Assembly (NCBI GenBank): GCA_963847345.1
Contig: CAWJZU010000016.1
Location: forward strand, 62,001-126,000
Origin: DATARH01 sp963847345
GTDB lineage: Bacteria > Pseudomonadota > Alphaproteobacteria > ATCC43930 > CGMCC-115725
DNA length: 64,000 bases
Direction of reading: 5' to 3'
Position 1 is the stretch's first letter. Each line of letters starts with the position of its first letter. The notes under the pieces are model-generated. The model had not been told where the DNA came from and made no database searches. It saw only the letters and a list, made by a program, of their open reading frames with translations. The translations under genes and the position numbers were made by a program. Of the stretch, positions 1 to 8,978 are shown one piece after another.

Positions 1-1128
1 CCGCTATCGGCTCGCCGGGTCGCGATCGTCAGTTCGGCCGGCCTGGTGCGGCGCGGCGAAAACCCGTTCCGCGGCCGCGACGCCGATTACCGTGCGATTC
101 CCTCCGACACCGGAGCGGCCGATCTGCTGGTCAGCCATATTTCGATAAATTTCGACCGCACCGGCTTTCAGGAAGACCGCAACGTCGTGTTCCCGCTCGA
201 TCGGTTGCGCGATCTGCAGCGAGAGGGCGCGATCGGCTCCGTGGCCGATACGCATTATTCCTTCATGGGCGCGACCGATCCGGTTCAGATGGAGGCTCAC
301 GCCCGCGAGGTGGCCGGGCGCCTCAAACAGGACGGTGTCGACGCCGCCATTCTTCCGCCGGTTTGACCGCTCTGCACGCGCGCCGTGAGCGCGCTCGGGC
401 ACTACCTGGAGGAAGAGGGTGTTGCGTCGGTCGCGATCAGCCTGATCCGGCCGCAGACCGAGAACACCAAGCCGCCGCGCGCGCTGTGGGTGCCGTTTGA
501 ACTGGGGCGCCCGTTCGGACCGCCCGGCGATGCCGCGTTCCAAAAGCGGGTGCTCCTCGCGGCGCTGCGGCTCTTGGAGCGTGATGACGGTCCGGTCCTG
601 ATCGAGGATTTTCCCAACGACGATCCGCGCGCCCGCCCCGACCCGGCGTGGCAACCGCCGCCGGCGGGTGCCGCCGCGAGTGAACCTCTCGGCACCGAAT
701 TGCCCGGCGCGCTGGCACAACGGCTGCAGGCGGAGATCGCTGCGCTGGAGGGAGCGCACGCTCGCTGGCGCAGAGAACATGGCTACAGCACGGTCGGGCT
801 CAGCGGCCTGTCGATACCCGAATGCGGCGGCTACATCGCCGAGTGGCTGCGCGGCGCGTCGCCGGAGAGCCCGCGCCAGGGATATTCGGCGCCGCTGCTG
901 CTGCGCTTCGCGATCGACGATGTGAAAGCCTATTATCTCGAAAGCGCCGCCTCCACCGGGGGCAAGCCGTCAAGCCGCCAGCTCGGCGACTGGTTGTGGA
1001 ACGCCACCGCCGCCGGCGCCAGTTTCCACAGGCTGCGCGAGATGTATCAGGACAGCGACGACGACCGGCTGAAGCTGATTGCCGGCAATTTCACCGTTCC
1101 CGCCGCGCGCCAGCGTCAGCCGGCTTGA
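1..1128 (+). CDS. GrdB/PrdB-like selenoprotein B family reductase subunit, 5'-truncated by the window, in-frame UGA
   Basis: The gene enters from the left edge and reads in one frame to the TGA at 1126-1128, about 375 residues, except for an in-frame TGA at 364-366. The residues before and after that TGA belong to one protein: NFDRTGF and DTHYSFMGA upstream, PPRALWVPFELGRP downstream, as in the glycine/sarcosine/betaine/D-proline reductase selenoprotein B family. Reading the TGA as selenocysteine gives the redox motif U-P-L-C, where I expect Cys or Sec in relatives. A GTG at 385 could be mistaken for a separate start. A SECIS-like hairpin follows the TGA. The substrate is unknown. The alternative is a Cys-to-stop mutation or a sequencing error. 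Confidence 0.75.
378..394 (+). promoter_or_regulatory. Candidate bacterial SECIS hairpin
   Basis: Eleven bases after the TGA at 364-366, GCGCGC (378-383) pairs with GCGCGC (389-394) around the loop CGTGA. The loop begins 17 bases after the TGA and has G at its second position. Bacterial SECIS elements lie inside the coding sequence just after UGA, with a short stem and an early loop G, so position and shape both fit. The stem is made of alternating GC, which is easy to find by chance at this base composition, so the hairpin alone is weak evidence. Confidence 0.55.
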
Positions 1129-1135
1129 CCGCACA

Positions 1136-1837
1136 TCACTGGTTTTGCAGCCGATAGCGGAGCCAGACGACGCCGCCCTCCAGAACCTCGCTGCTCATCA
1201 GCGTCATTGAGCGGATCGGCGCCGGGACGCCGGCGGCCTCGTCGCTGGAGTTGAAAACGCTGGGCGCGCCCTTCGCTCCGTCAACGGCGGGGCAGATCGC
1301 CAGGCTGATCTCGTCGATCAGACCGGCCCGCAGAAAAGACCCGTTCGAGCCGCCGCCGCCTTCGAGCAGCAGCCGTTCGATCCGCAGCTCACGATTCAGG
1401 ATCTCCAAGGCCAAACCGAGATCGAGCTGCTGCTTGCCGGCAAAGATGTAGGAGACGCCATCCCGGCGCAGCCCGGCCAGATGCGCGTCGGAGACCTGCT
1501 CGGTCAGCACCACGACGATCGGGTCGCCGCCGATATCGGACCGACCCCACGCGATCTTGCCCCGCGCATCGAGCGCAATGCCATAAGCGGCGGCATCGCC
1601 CGGCGATCCCGGCGAACCAGGGTTCCCGCCGATAGGTCTGATCGGTGCGGTCGGGGTAGGACTCGGCCTTGGCGTACTCGCTGCCGGTCACACGGCCGAT
1701 CAGCCAGGAGCCGCCGCCGAGCCGCTCGTGCAAGCGCTCGAAAGCCCCGGCATGCGGTTCTCGGCGGGCCGCCACCGGCTGCCGAGAATGCGCCCATCGA
1801 CGCTCGCGTTCATGTGGCAGATGACGTAAGGCTTCAT
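1136..1837 (-). CDS. RibD C-terminal/dihydrofolate-reductase-fold family protein, two frame breaks
   Basis: Merging three frames gives about 233 residues of the RibD C-terminal (DHFR-like) reductase family, which uses NADPH on pterin- or pyrimidine-type substrates. The start MKPYVICHMNASVDGRI, the middle SWLIGRVTGSEY and the end segment LLLEGGGGSNGSFLRAGLIDE are typical. One C is missing from the C run at 1745-1748 and one extra base lies near 1598, so the total length stays a multiple of three. The start at 1837 is chosen because it begins the conserved first strand. A near-copy of the first 12 codons lies just upstream (see the repeat at 1806-1906). This may be an intact gene with assembly errors. 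Confidence 0.65.
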
Positions 1838-1906
1838 GTCCGCACCAACGCTATGTCCCAGCTGGCGTTCATGTGGCAGATCACATAGGGCTTCATTTCC
1901 GCACCA
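1806..1906 (-). repeat. Divergent tandem duplication of the start region of the RibD-like gene
   Basis: Two 42-base copies (1806-1847 and 1865-1906) both encode MKPYVICHMNAS on the minus strand and differ mostly at third codon positions. Only the inner copy continues into the gene; the outer copy runs into WDIAL and then the second copy. The pattern of synonymous differences suggests the remnant of a paralogue rather than a fresh slippage product. Confidence 0.7.
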
Positions 1907-1994
1907 CGGCATGTAGCAGTCTGCCCCGAAGCGGGCTCTCGCAAGATCCGCCGTCTGGCAAACCAAGGTCGGCCGCGCTGGCGTCTAATTGAGT

Positions 1995-2555
1995 TCATCC
2001 CTTTTGCCGCAACATTTCGGCCTCTTTGCGCCAGGCCGGCCAGTCGACCACTGCCAATTCTTCAACGGCCATGTCCTCTGGCGCGAGCTGGTCGGTGAAC
2101 ACTACTAGGTTCTGGCAGTCCCATCGGGCGCTTGGGACCAGCAGGCCATCGAACCCCAGGAAATAGGCGGCGTCGCCAATCGCCTGGGTGCGCTCATAGT
2201 CGAATTCGCCATAGCGGTCCCGGCGCACGCCGAGCGCCTCGACCGCCGACAGGTCGGCAAGCTGCAGGGCACGCCGGGTGCGAAGCGTGATGCGGTGCAG
2301 CACCGAGACCAACTTGGATGGGAACACCGGTTGGCGGCTCAGGTGAAAGTGAATCTCCGCAAGCGATCCCTCGCGCGCAAGCGAGGTGTAGATCACGTCG
2401 AACGTGCCTGGATCCCACCGCGCGGCGGCGGGATGGCCCTGCAGGGGATCGCGACCCTCACGCGCGATCCGCCACGCAGTCCCTTCATAGGGCGTCCGAG
2501 GCAGCACATCGAGTTTGTCCAGCAGCTCGAGGTCGCGGGGACGTCGGTCTACCAT
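1995..2555 (-). CDS. RES domain toxin
   Basis: An intact 186-residue protein with a RES domain: the Arg in GTAWRIAREG, RWDPGTFDVIY, the Ser in YTSLA and the Glu in SLAEIHFHL are in the expected order. RES toxins of the ParT/MbcT kind use NAD as substrate (degradation or ADP-ribose transfer) and are neutralised by a paired Xre/MbcA/ParS-domain antitoxin. The antitoxin gene lies 7 bases upstream on the same strand, as in known RES-Xre pairs. The function is inferred from family and neighbour. This is the only gene of the three-gene operon without a frame break. Confidence 0.85.
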   Translation of the reverse strand: MVDRRPRDLELLDKLDVLPRTPYEGTAWRIAREGRDPLQGHPAAARWDPGTFDVIYTSLAREGSLAEIHFHLSRQPVFPSKLVSVLHRITLRTRRALQLADLSAVEALGVRRDRYGEFDYERTQAIGDAAYFLGFDGLLVPSARWDCQNLVVFTDQLAPEDMAVEELAVVDWPAWRKEAEMLRQKG

Positions 2556-2562
2556 GGACCGC

Positions 2563-2900
2563 TTAGATGTAGGCGCCCAAGTCGAGGCGCTCGATCACCG
2601 CCAGCACCTCCTCGATGCGGCCCTCGTTGATCAGGTCGATTGCGCGTTGGCCGTTCAGCAGCGGATGGCGCGCGTGCAGCCACAGCCGCGTCTCGTCCGG
2701 GGTATAGAAGTCGGAGAGGCGGTCCACGACATAGCGCAGCTCGGCGATCACCGTTTGTGTGCGCAGCGGAGGGACCCCGTTGCCCGCGACCAGCGCGACA
2801 CGGTGGGCGGCGAGGTGCCTACGATATTGGCGATGTCCTTGCCCTGCAGGCCTCCGCGCTCGCGAAGGTCCTCCAGGATGCGGGCGACGGCGGTCGCCAT
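2563..2900 (-). CDS. Xre/MbcA/ParS-type antitoxin (DUF2384), one frame break
   Basis: About 112 residues after adding one missing base at the C run 2775-2778. The N-terminal half, from ATG at 2900, carries a helix-turn-helix-like stretch (GKDIANIVGTSPPTVSRWS). The C-terminal half is the toxin-binding domain with RLSDFYTPDETRLWL, LNGQRAIDLI and the closing IERLDLGAYI. It should bind the RES toxin encoded 7 bases downstream and probably represses its own operon. The ATG overlaps the TGA of the upstream gene in a TGATG, so translation is probably coupled. A start further upstream in another frame (2985) would lose the helix-turn-helix. Confidence 0.75.
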
Positions 2901-4195
2901 CACCGCCTCGCGGCACGGGCGCCTGCCGGCCCGTTGCCACGGCGCGCCGGAGCGTGGGCATGGGGGCCGTTGCCGACCGTCGCATGCAGGTCTCTCAGAC
3001 TGGGCCCAACCGGGCCAGCCGCTCGTTAATCCGCTGTAGCATCTCCGTCATCCCCGCATCCGCTCAAAGTCAGCTTGGTGGCCTTCTCGGCGATTCGGGC
3101 CGCTGGGTCTAGGTCGTGCCTCAGGAAATCATTGATCCGTCGCGATTCGGGCACGCGCGAAAGGCGCTCCAGCGGTTTGACGCGCTGGCGAAGGTAATGC
3201 CCCTTGAGATCCTTCAGTGTGTCGTTATGGCCGTTCGGGCAGCAGGCCCGATCTTGGCAGCCCAGCAGAATTCGGCCGCCGTCAGCGGCTATCAACAGCT
3301 CCACTTGCTTTAGGCTCAGCAGGCGATCGAGTCCCGGGACCAGCAAACGCTTCTCCCGCCCGCCGCCGCCGGCGCGGGGAACCGGAGGCTTGTTCCAATC
3401 ACCCGCGGCGAACCGCTCCTTCTCTCCAAGGCCATGGCTAATCCCACCGACTGCGCCGAAGGCGGTGACTGCGACGGCGGCCAGACCGCCCACTCCGTCG
3501 GCGACAATCGGCCGGTCTAGCTGCTGGAAGTCGAGAGCCGCGGCGATGTAGCGCCGCAGCCTCGGCGCCTCGGCATCAGCGCCGAAACCCGAGATGCGGA
3601 GCCACAGATTGTCGAAAGGCAGGTCTTCAGGCCTGCGATCAGCACGCGCTGCTGCGCGGGATCGCGGAGCGAGCCGTATTTCAGCGTCAGCGGATAGTCG
3701 ATCGCGACCGCCGCGCCGCCGGCCATATCGAGCGCGCGCCGCAAGTCCTCGCAGGCTTGCCGGTCGATCCCGAACCGCGCGTCGGTCGACCCTTCCAGAA
3801 GGTGTGCCGGGGCCTGGACCGCGTGGAAGCCGTGCTCGACCGCGAACCGGGCGATCTTGCCGATCACATCGTGGTTGCTTCCCCGCGCAAAATGCTCCGG
3901 CTGCAGCGGTCCTTCCGAGTGGGCCCAGGGTGCCGATTTCGCCGCCCCGCCATAGCGGCCGATCACTGAGAGTTCAGCCACGTTGGTGTCGAGGATCAGC
4001 TCGCGACCGGCGTCGACGAGTTGCCCGACCACATCTTTCTGATGTGTGGAGCGCTGAGGCCTCGACCACTACAAGCTCCACCGGGAGGCGACCGGCCGCG
4101 AGAAGCTTTTCGATCTGACGATGGGAACCACCTAGCCGCAAGTAGTGCGCAACCGGCTCTGGCTGGGGGTGAAGATAGACGACGTTCTCGGACAT
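2900..4195 (-). CDS. Uncharacterised 431-residue protein, first gene of the RES/Xre operon, four frame breaks
   Basis: Merging frames from ATG 4195 to TGA 2902-2900 gives 432 codons. The breaks are near 4050 (extra base), 3612 (missing), 3060 (extra) and 3004 (missing C), and they cancel out. Visible blocks: VVYLHPQPEPVAHYLRLG at the start, LILDTNVAELSVIGRYGGAA, IARFAVEHGFHAV, a strand VAIDYPL, NLWLRISGFGADA, IVADGVGGLAAVAVTAFGAV then GGISHG, and C-x4-CC-x2-GH near residue 330. The alternating strand/helix pattern suggests a TIM-barrel-like fold with a Cys-rich site. I do not know its function. The TGATG overlap with the antitoxin gene indicates one operon. Confidence 0.6.
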
Positions 4196-4444
4196 GCGGC
4201 GCTCCAACGGTAAGTAGGAACTTATATACAAATTGATTTCACGATTTTCAATTACTGAAATTAAAATGGAACCAGTCGCTATGTCTCAAATCGGTTTGCC
4301 CGCGGGACTGAAGGTCCGGACGTTGGCGCGGCTCCAAGGTTCGGTGCCGGGGCTGAACCGACTACCGGCCCGCGGCGACAAGAGGACCATCAGCCTATGC
4401 GTCACCGAGCCGCGCAAAAGCTTTCGTAGTCTCCCCGTCGCGGC

Positions 4445-4490
4445 GTTCAGCCAGGAAGGCGCCAGCCGTTCAGCCGGGAAGGGGCCAGCC
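4445..4490 (-). repeat. 23-base tandem duplication across the stop codon of the amidohydrolase gene
   Basis: Two adjacent 23-base copies (4445-4467, 4468-4490) differ at two positions. The second copy holds the end of the amidohydrolase gene (WPLPG then TGA); the first repeats that end outside the gene. The 4196-4444 stretch between this and the next gene shows nothing else I can name. Confidence 0.75.
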
Positions 4491-5283
4491 GACCCAGTGG
4501 CACAGGGCTTCGCCCATCACGAGGTCGAGGTCGCGGCCTTTGAGCCACGGCAGTTCCTCGGTGAACACCGTTACGCATTGCCGCCAGGAGCACGGCATCC
4601 GGGTGATGTCGGTGCCCCAGAACATGCGATCCGGGCCGAACGCGTCGAACACGCGGTGCAGGTGCTCGTGGAAGCTGCGGAACGGATACGGGTCTTCGGC
4701 ATAGCCGGGCTGGCCGGTCGCCTTGACCGCGATGTTGGGGTGTTTGGCGAGGGCCAGCAGCTCGGGCTGGAAGCGATAAGCGGATTCGCCGCTGCTGCCC
4801 GGCGGAACGGCCAGATGGTCGACGATCAGCTTGAGCCCTGGGTGGCGCTCGGCGATCCGGCCGACGGTCGGCAGGAACAGCGCGGCGGCGAGCGCCACCG
4901 GCACGCCGGCCCGCTCGGCCGCGGGCCATAGCCAATCGAGCGTGCCGTCGGTCATCCACTCCCGCTTGTGCCGCTCATTGAAATAGAAGCGCAGGCCGAG
5001 CATGCCGGGCCGCTCTTTCCAATGCGCGACGAGGTCGGGACCGTTCGGGTCGTCGAGATAGAACCAGCCCATGATCGCGAAGCGTGCCGGGTATTTACGC
5101 ACCGCCTGTTGCGCCAACTCGTTCGAAGTCCGGGTCCCACAGCACCGGGTGAACCAGCGCCCGGTTCACGCCGGCCTCGTCCATCGCGGCGATTGCCTGT
5201 TCGGCGGAGAACGGCTGCTGCTGATGTTGCGGGGACGGCGTGCCCTTTTCCCAGAGATGGATTTGGCCATCGACGATCAGCAT
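4470..5283 (-). CDS. Amidohydrolase 2 family (TIM-barrel) hydrolase, one frame break
   Basis: About 270 residues after removing one extra G near 5122. The start MLIVDGQIHLWEKG carries the H-x-W that replaces HxH in many amidohydrolase 2 (2-pyrone-4,6-dicarboxylate lactonase-like) proteins; later come FYLDDP, LKLIVDHLAVPP and FWGTDITRMP, whose Asp is the usual catalytic metal ligand. The family hydrolyses or decarboxylates small ring compounds and lactones. The substrate is unknown. It stands alone, with intergenic DNA on both sides. Confidence 0.7.
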
Positions 5284-5360
5284 CCGGCGTCTCCCTTCCT
5301 ATTCGAGGCGTACATAGCGCGCCGCCTTGGTGTGAATTTCAGGGCGCGAGCGACCGCTTT

Positions 5361-5491
5361 TTTCCCTGTTCCGGCCGCAGTTTGCTGATTCTGCAGGAAA
5401 TGAACAGCAAACGCACGCGCGATCCCAGGCGCCGCGCGGGTTTCGCGGTGGCGGAGCGCGCTATTTGCAGCAAAAGAACAGCAAACTCCCG
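5361..5491. repeat. Short-motif repeat tract (TTCCCTGTTC / TTTGCTG family)
   Basis: The 475-base gap 5284-5758 has no convincing gene. It holds TTTCCCTGTTCC at 5361-5372, then TTTGCTG with GAACAGCAAA, and again TTTGCAGCAAAAGAACAGCAAA near 5465-5486. The same TTCCCTGTTC motif recurs at 20089-20271, so this is a dispersed repeat family, not local low complexity. Its function is unknown. Confidence 0.5.
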
Positions 5492-5758
5492 TCCGCCATC
5501 GCTCTCCACTCGCCGGCACCGATGATTTGATACGCTCGTAATGTGGCGAATTTCGCGTCGTCGCCCAGCGGATGGCGGCGGTGTCGCGCCGGCCGAAATG
5601 CTAGGCCGCTAGCCGGAATTCGGCGACGTCTCCCGAAGCGGTTTCGGACGCGGCCGCTTCGCCGATGCGTTGCGGCCGGCATTGTCTGATGCCTCGCCGG
5701 CCGACCCGGCGTAGCATGCGCCCGGTTGAGAGCGGATCATCTGTCGCGGGAGGGGCTG

Positions 5759-6875
5759 ATGGCAAGTGACAACAAGGTTCGGGTCGGCATCGTCGGCGCC
5801 AGCGCCAGCCGCGGGTTCGCCTCGATTGCCCATATCCCGGCATTGCGCGCGCTGCCGCAGTTCGAGATCGTCGCGGTCTGTACGGCCAGCCAGGAAACGG
5901 CCGATGCGGCGGCGCGGCATTACGGGGTACCGCTCGCCTTCTCCGACCCCGAAACACTGGCGCGGCATCCGGACGTCGATCTGGTCACCGTCAGCGTCAA
6001 GGTGCCCGATCATTATCGGCCCGTGATGGCGGCGATCGAGGCGGGGAAGCACGTCTATTGCGAGTGGCCGCTCGGCCGCGACACCGCGGAAGCCATCCGC
6101 ATGCTCGACGCCGCCGAGCGAAGCGGCGTTCGTCACGCGGTGGGCCTGCAAGGCCAAGTGTCGCCGGCGATCAATTACGCGAAGGACCTGATCTCCGAGG
6201 GCTATGTCGGCCGGGTGCTGACTGCGACGATGATCGGCTGCGCTCCGAATTGGGGCGAGGCAATCGACCGTGCCTACCAGGCCGATCGCAGCGAACGGCG
6301 CCAATCTGCTGACGATTACCGGGGGGCATCAGATCGATGCCTTGTGTCATTGCCTCGGCGAATTCCGCGAGCTGACCGCGTTCGCGGCCAGCCAGCGCGA
6401 CCGGATCCCGCTGGAGGCGACCGGCGAACTCGTGCCCAAGGACACGCCGGATCAGGTTGTCGTGAACGGCATCGTCGGCGGCAGGAACGCGGAGGGAGCG
6501 GTCGTGTCGTTCCAGATCCGCGGCGGCATGACCCGCGGCACCGCGTTCCTGTTCGAGATCCACGGCGACCGCGGCGATCTCGTCCTGACCGCCACCAGCC
6601 GCGCGTCGATGCAGCGTCAGGAACTGACCGTCCGCGGAGCTCAGGGTGCCGCAAAGGACCTTGCTGAATTGCCGGTCCCGGCCCGGTATCGCTGGGTCCC
6701 CGACGGCACGGAGCGGGATTCGCGCTACAATGTCGCCCAACTCTACGCGCGTCTGGCCGAGAGCATTCGCCAGGGCACACCGGCCAGCCCGAGCTTTGCC
6801 GCAGCGGTCACCCGGCATCGGCTGCTCGATGCGGTCGTGCGAGCGACAGAGACCGGGCAGAAGCAGGTGCTTTAG
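5759..6875 (+). CDS. Gfo/Idh/MocA family NAD(P)-dependent oxidoreductase, one frame break
   Basis: About 371 residues after removing one extra base near 6293. The Rossmann start VRVGIVGASASRGF and the family signature AGKHVYCEWPLG (usually EKP) are clear, and the C-terminal half has GGHQIDALCHCLGEF, the usual His/Asp substrate-site helix. These enzymes oxidise or reduce sugars, inositols and related compounds. The ATG at 5759 is preceded by GGGAGGGG and fits the Rossmann start. The next gene begins 12 bases downstream on the same strand. Confidence 0.75.
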
Positions 6876-6887
6876 ACGCGCCGGCCC

Positions 6888-8915
6888 ATGAGCGACGACG
6901 ATCCATTTCTGTGGCTTGAGGAGATCGAGGGCGAGGCGGCGCTCGCCTGGGTCGCGCGGCAGAACGCGCGCACACTCGCCGCGCTCGAAGGCGATCCGCG
7001 TTTCGGCGGTCTCTATCGCGCCGCGCTCGATGTGCTGACTTCCTCCGATCGCATCCCCTATCCAGCGTTTCTCGGCGATCAGCTGACCAACTTCTGGCAG
7101 GACGAGACCCATGTCCGTGGGCTCTGGCGCGAGACGAGCCTCGCCGCGTTTCTGACGGCGGAACCGGCATGGCGGACGCTGCTCGACATCGATGCGCTGT
7201 CGGCCGCCGAGGGTCGCAATTGGGTGTTTCAGGGCGCCGCGTCGCTGCCGCCGGAGCACCGGCGCGCGGCCGTCAGCCTGTCGGACGGCGGCAAGGACGC
7301 GGCCGAGAAACGGGAATTCGATATCGTCGCCGCCGATTTCGTCCGCGGTGGATTTTTCCTGCCCGAGGGCAAGCAGAGCGCCGTCTGGCTCGACGCCGAT
7401 ACGCTGCTCGTCGCGCGCGATTGGGGCCCGGGCACGATGACCCGATCCGGCTACCCTTTCGTCTTGAAGCGGCTCGGCCGTTCGATGCCGCTGGACAGCG
7501 CGGTCGAAATTTTCCGCGGCAGCCCCGAGGATGTCAGCATTGGCGTCAGCGTCCTGCGTGACCCGGACGGGTCGGTGCGCGGCATCCTGATCAATCGCCG
7601 GGTCAGCTTTTTCGACAGCGAGTGGTATCTGCTGGACGCAACGGGTCCGATCCGGGTCCCAGTGCCGTCGCGTTCGAGCTTTCGCGGGTTCGTTGTCGGG
7701 CAGATGATCTTCTCGCTCGAACAGGAGTGGGACCAGCGGCAAATTCCGACCGGAGCGCTGATCTCGCTGGACCTCGCCGCGTGCCTTATGGAGCCGCGGA
7801 ACGCCGCGGCCAATGTCGTCGTGGCGCCGGGCGCGCGCGAAGCTATCGAGGATGTCGCGGCAACGCCAAACCGATTGCTGGTGACGCTGTACCGCAACGT
7901 TCGCGGCAGCGCGATTGCGTACCGTTTCGAAGACGGGCGCTGGACCGGCGAAACGCTGCAGCTGCCCGAGCACGCCTCGGTGCATCTCGTCGCCCGAAGC
8001 GACCGGGACGAGCGCGCCTTTCTCGACGTCGCCTCCTATCTGATGCCGAACACGCTTTATCTTGCGGATCTTGCCGCGGCAACGGCGGAGGCGGTCAAAT
8101 CGCTGCCGCCGCGTTTCGAGACCGCTGATCTCGTCGTCGAGCAGTTCGAGGCGGCGTCGGCGGACGGCACGGTCGTGCCCTATTTTGTCGTGCGCCCAAG
8201 GGATATGCCGCTCGACGGCACGGCGCCGACACTGCTTTACGGGTATGGCGGGTTTCAGGTGTCCCTGACTCCGTCCTATTCCGGCGCGCTCGGCAAACTA
8301 TGGCTCGAAAGGGGCGGCGTTTATGCCGTCGCCAATATCCGCGGCGGCGGCGAGTTCGGTCCCGACTGGCATCGGGCCGCGCTGAAACGCGACCGGGTCA
8401 GGGCCTTCGAGGATTTCATCGCCGTCGCGGAGGATCTGATCCGCCGCAAGATAACCAGCCCGCGCCGTCTCGGCGCGATGGGCGGCTCGAATGGCGGGCT
8501 GCTGATGGGGGCGATGCTGACCGGGCGCCCCGAATTGTTTCACGCGGTCGTGATTCAAGTGCCGCTGCTCGACATGCTGCGCTACCATCATTTGCTGGCC
8601 GGCGCATCGTGGATGGCCGAATACGGCGACCCGGATAAGCCGGGGGAAGCCGAGTTCCTGCGCCATATCTCGCCCTACCATAATCTGCGGCCAGGATTGC
8701 CCTACCCCGAGCCGTTTTTCGTCACATCGACAAAGGATGACCGCGTGCACCCCGGCCACGCGCGCAAGATGGCCGCGAAAATGGCGGCGATGGGCCTGCC
8801 GTTCCTGTACTACGAAAATGTCGAGGGCGGGCATGCCGCCGCCGCGACGCTGCGGGAGCGGGCGCGGCGCCACGCGCTCGAATTCACGTACCTAACCCGA
8901 AAGCTGATGGATTAG
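6888..8915 (+). CDS. Prolyl oligopeptidase family serine peptidase (S9A)
   Basis: An intact 675-residue protein, the usual length for S9A oligopeptidases: an N-terminal beta-propeller region and a C-terminal alpha/beta-hydrolase domain from about residue 430. The catalytic Ser is in MGGSNGG, the Asp in TSTKDDRVHPGHARKMA and the His in VEGGHAAA. The domain start FLYGYGGF-like LLYGYGGFQVSL and the strand NIRGGGEFGPDWH are typical. It cleaves short peptides after proline in the cytoplasm, as no signal peptide is visible. It follows the oxidoreductase gene closely. Confidence 0.93.
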   Translation: MSDDDPFLWLEEIEGEAALAWVARQNARTLAALEGDPRFGGLYRAALDVLTSSDRIPYPAFLGDQLTNFWQDETHVRGLWRETSLAAFLTAEPAWRTLLDIDALSAAEGRNWVFQGAASLPPEHRRAAVSLSDGGKDAAEKREFDIVAADFVRGGFFLPEGKQSAVWLDADTLLVARDWGPGTMTRSGYPFVLKRLGRSMPLDSAVEIFRGSPEDVSIGVSVLRDPDGSVRGILINRRVSFFDSEWYLLDATGPIRVPVPSRSSFRGFVVGQMIFSLEQEWDQRQIPTGALISLDLAACLMEPRNAAANVVVAPGAREAIEDVAATPNRLLVTLYRNVRGSAIAYRFEDGRWTGETLQLPEHASVHLVARSDRDERAFLDVASYLMPNTLYLADLAAATAEAVKSLPPRFETADLVVEQFEAASADGTVVPYFVVRPRDMPLDGTAPTLLYGYGGFQVSLTPSYSGALGKLWLERGGVYAVANIRGGGEFGPDWHRAALKRDRVRAFEDFIAVAEDLIRRKITSPRRLGAMGGSNGGLLMGAMLTGRPELFHAVVIQVPLLDMLRYHHLLAGASWMAEYGDPDKPGEAEFLRHISPYHNLRPGLPYPEPFFVTSTKDDRVHPGHARKMAAKMAAMGLPFLYYENVEGGHAAAATLRERARRHALEFTYLTRKLMD

Positions 8916-8978
8916 CGGCTCGACGCATAGCTCAGGACAATTGCTTTAGGGAGAGCTATTTTCCCATTCGAGTGAAAG

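Noticed and set aside
364..366. TGA as a simple stop with a second gene starting at GTG 385
   Set aside because: The downstream part starts in the middle of the family's conserved core with no ribosome binding site, and the frame is the same on both sides.
6171..7985. A 604-codon minus-strand open frame
   Set aside because: It lies antisense to the prolyl oligopeptidase and oxidoreductase genes, which have clear catalytic motifs; its translation is Arg/Gln/His-rich with no domain, typical of a high-GC shadow.
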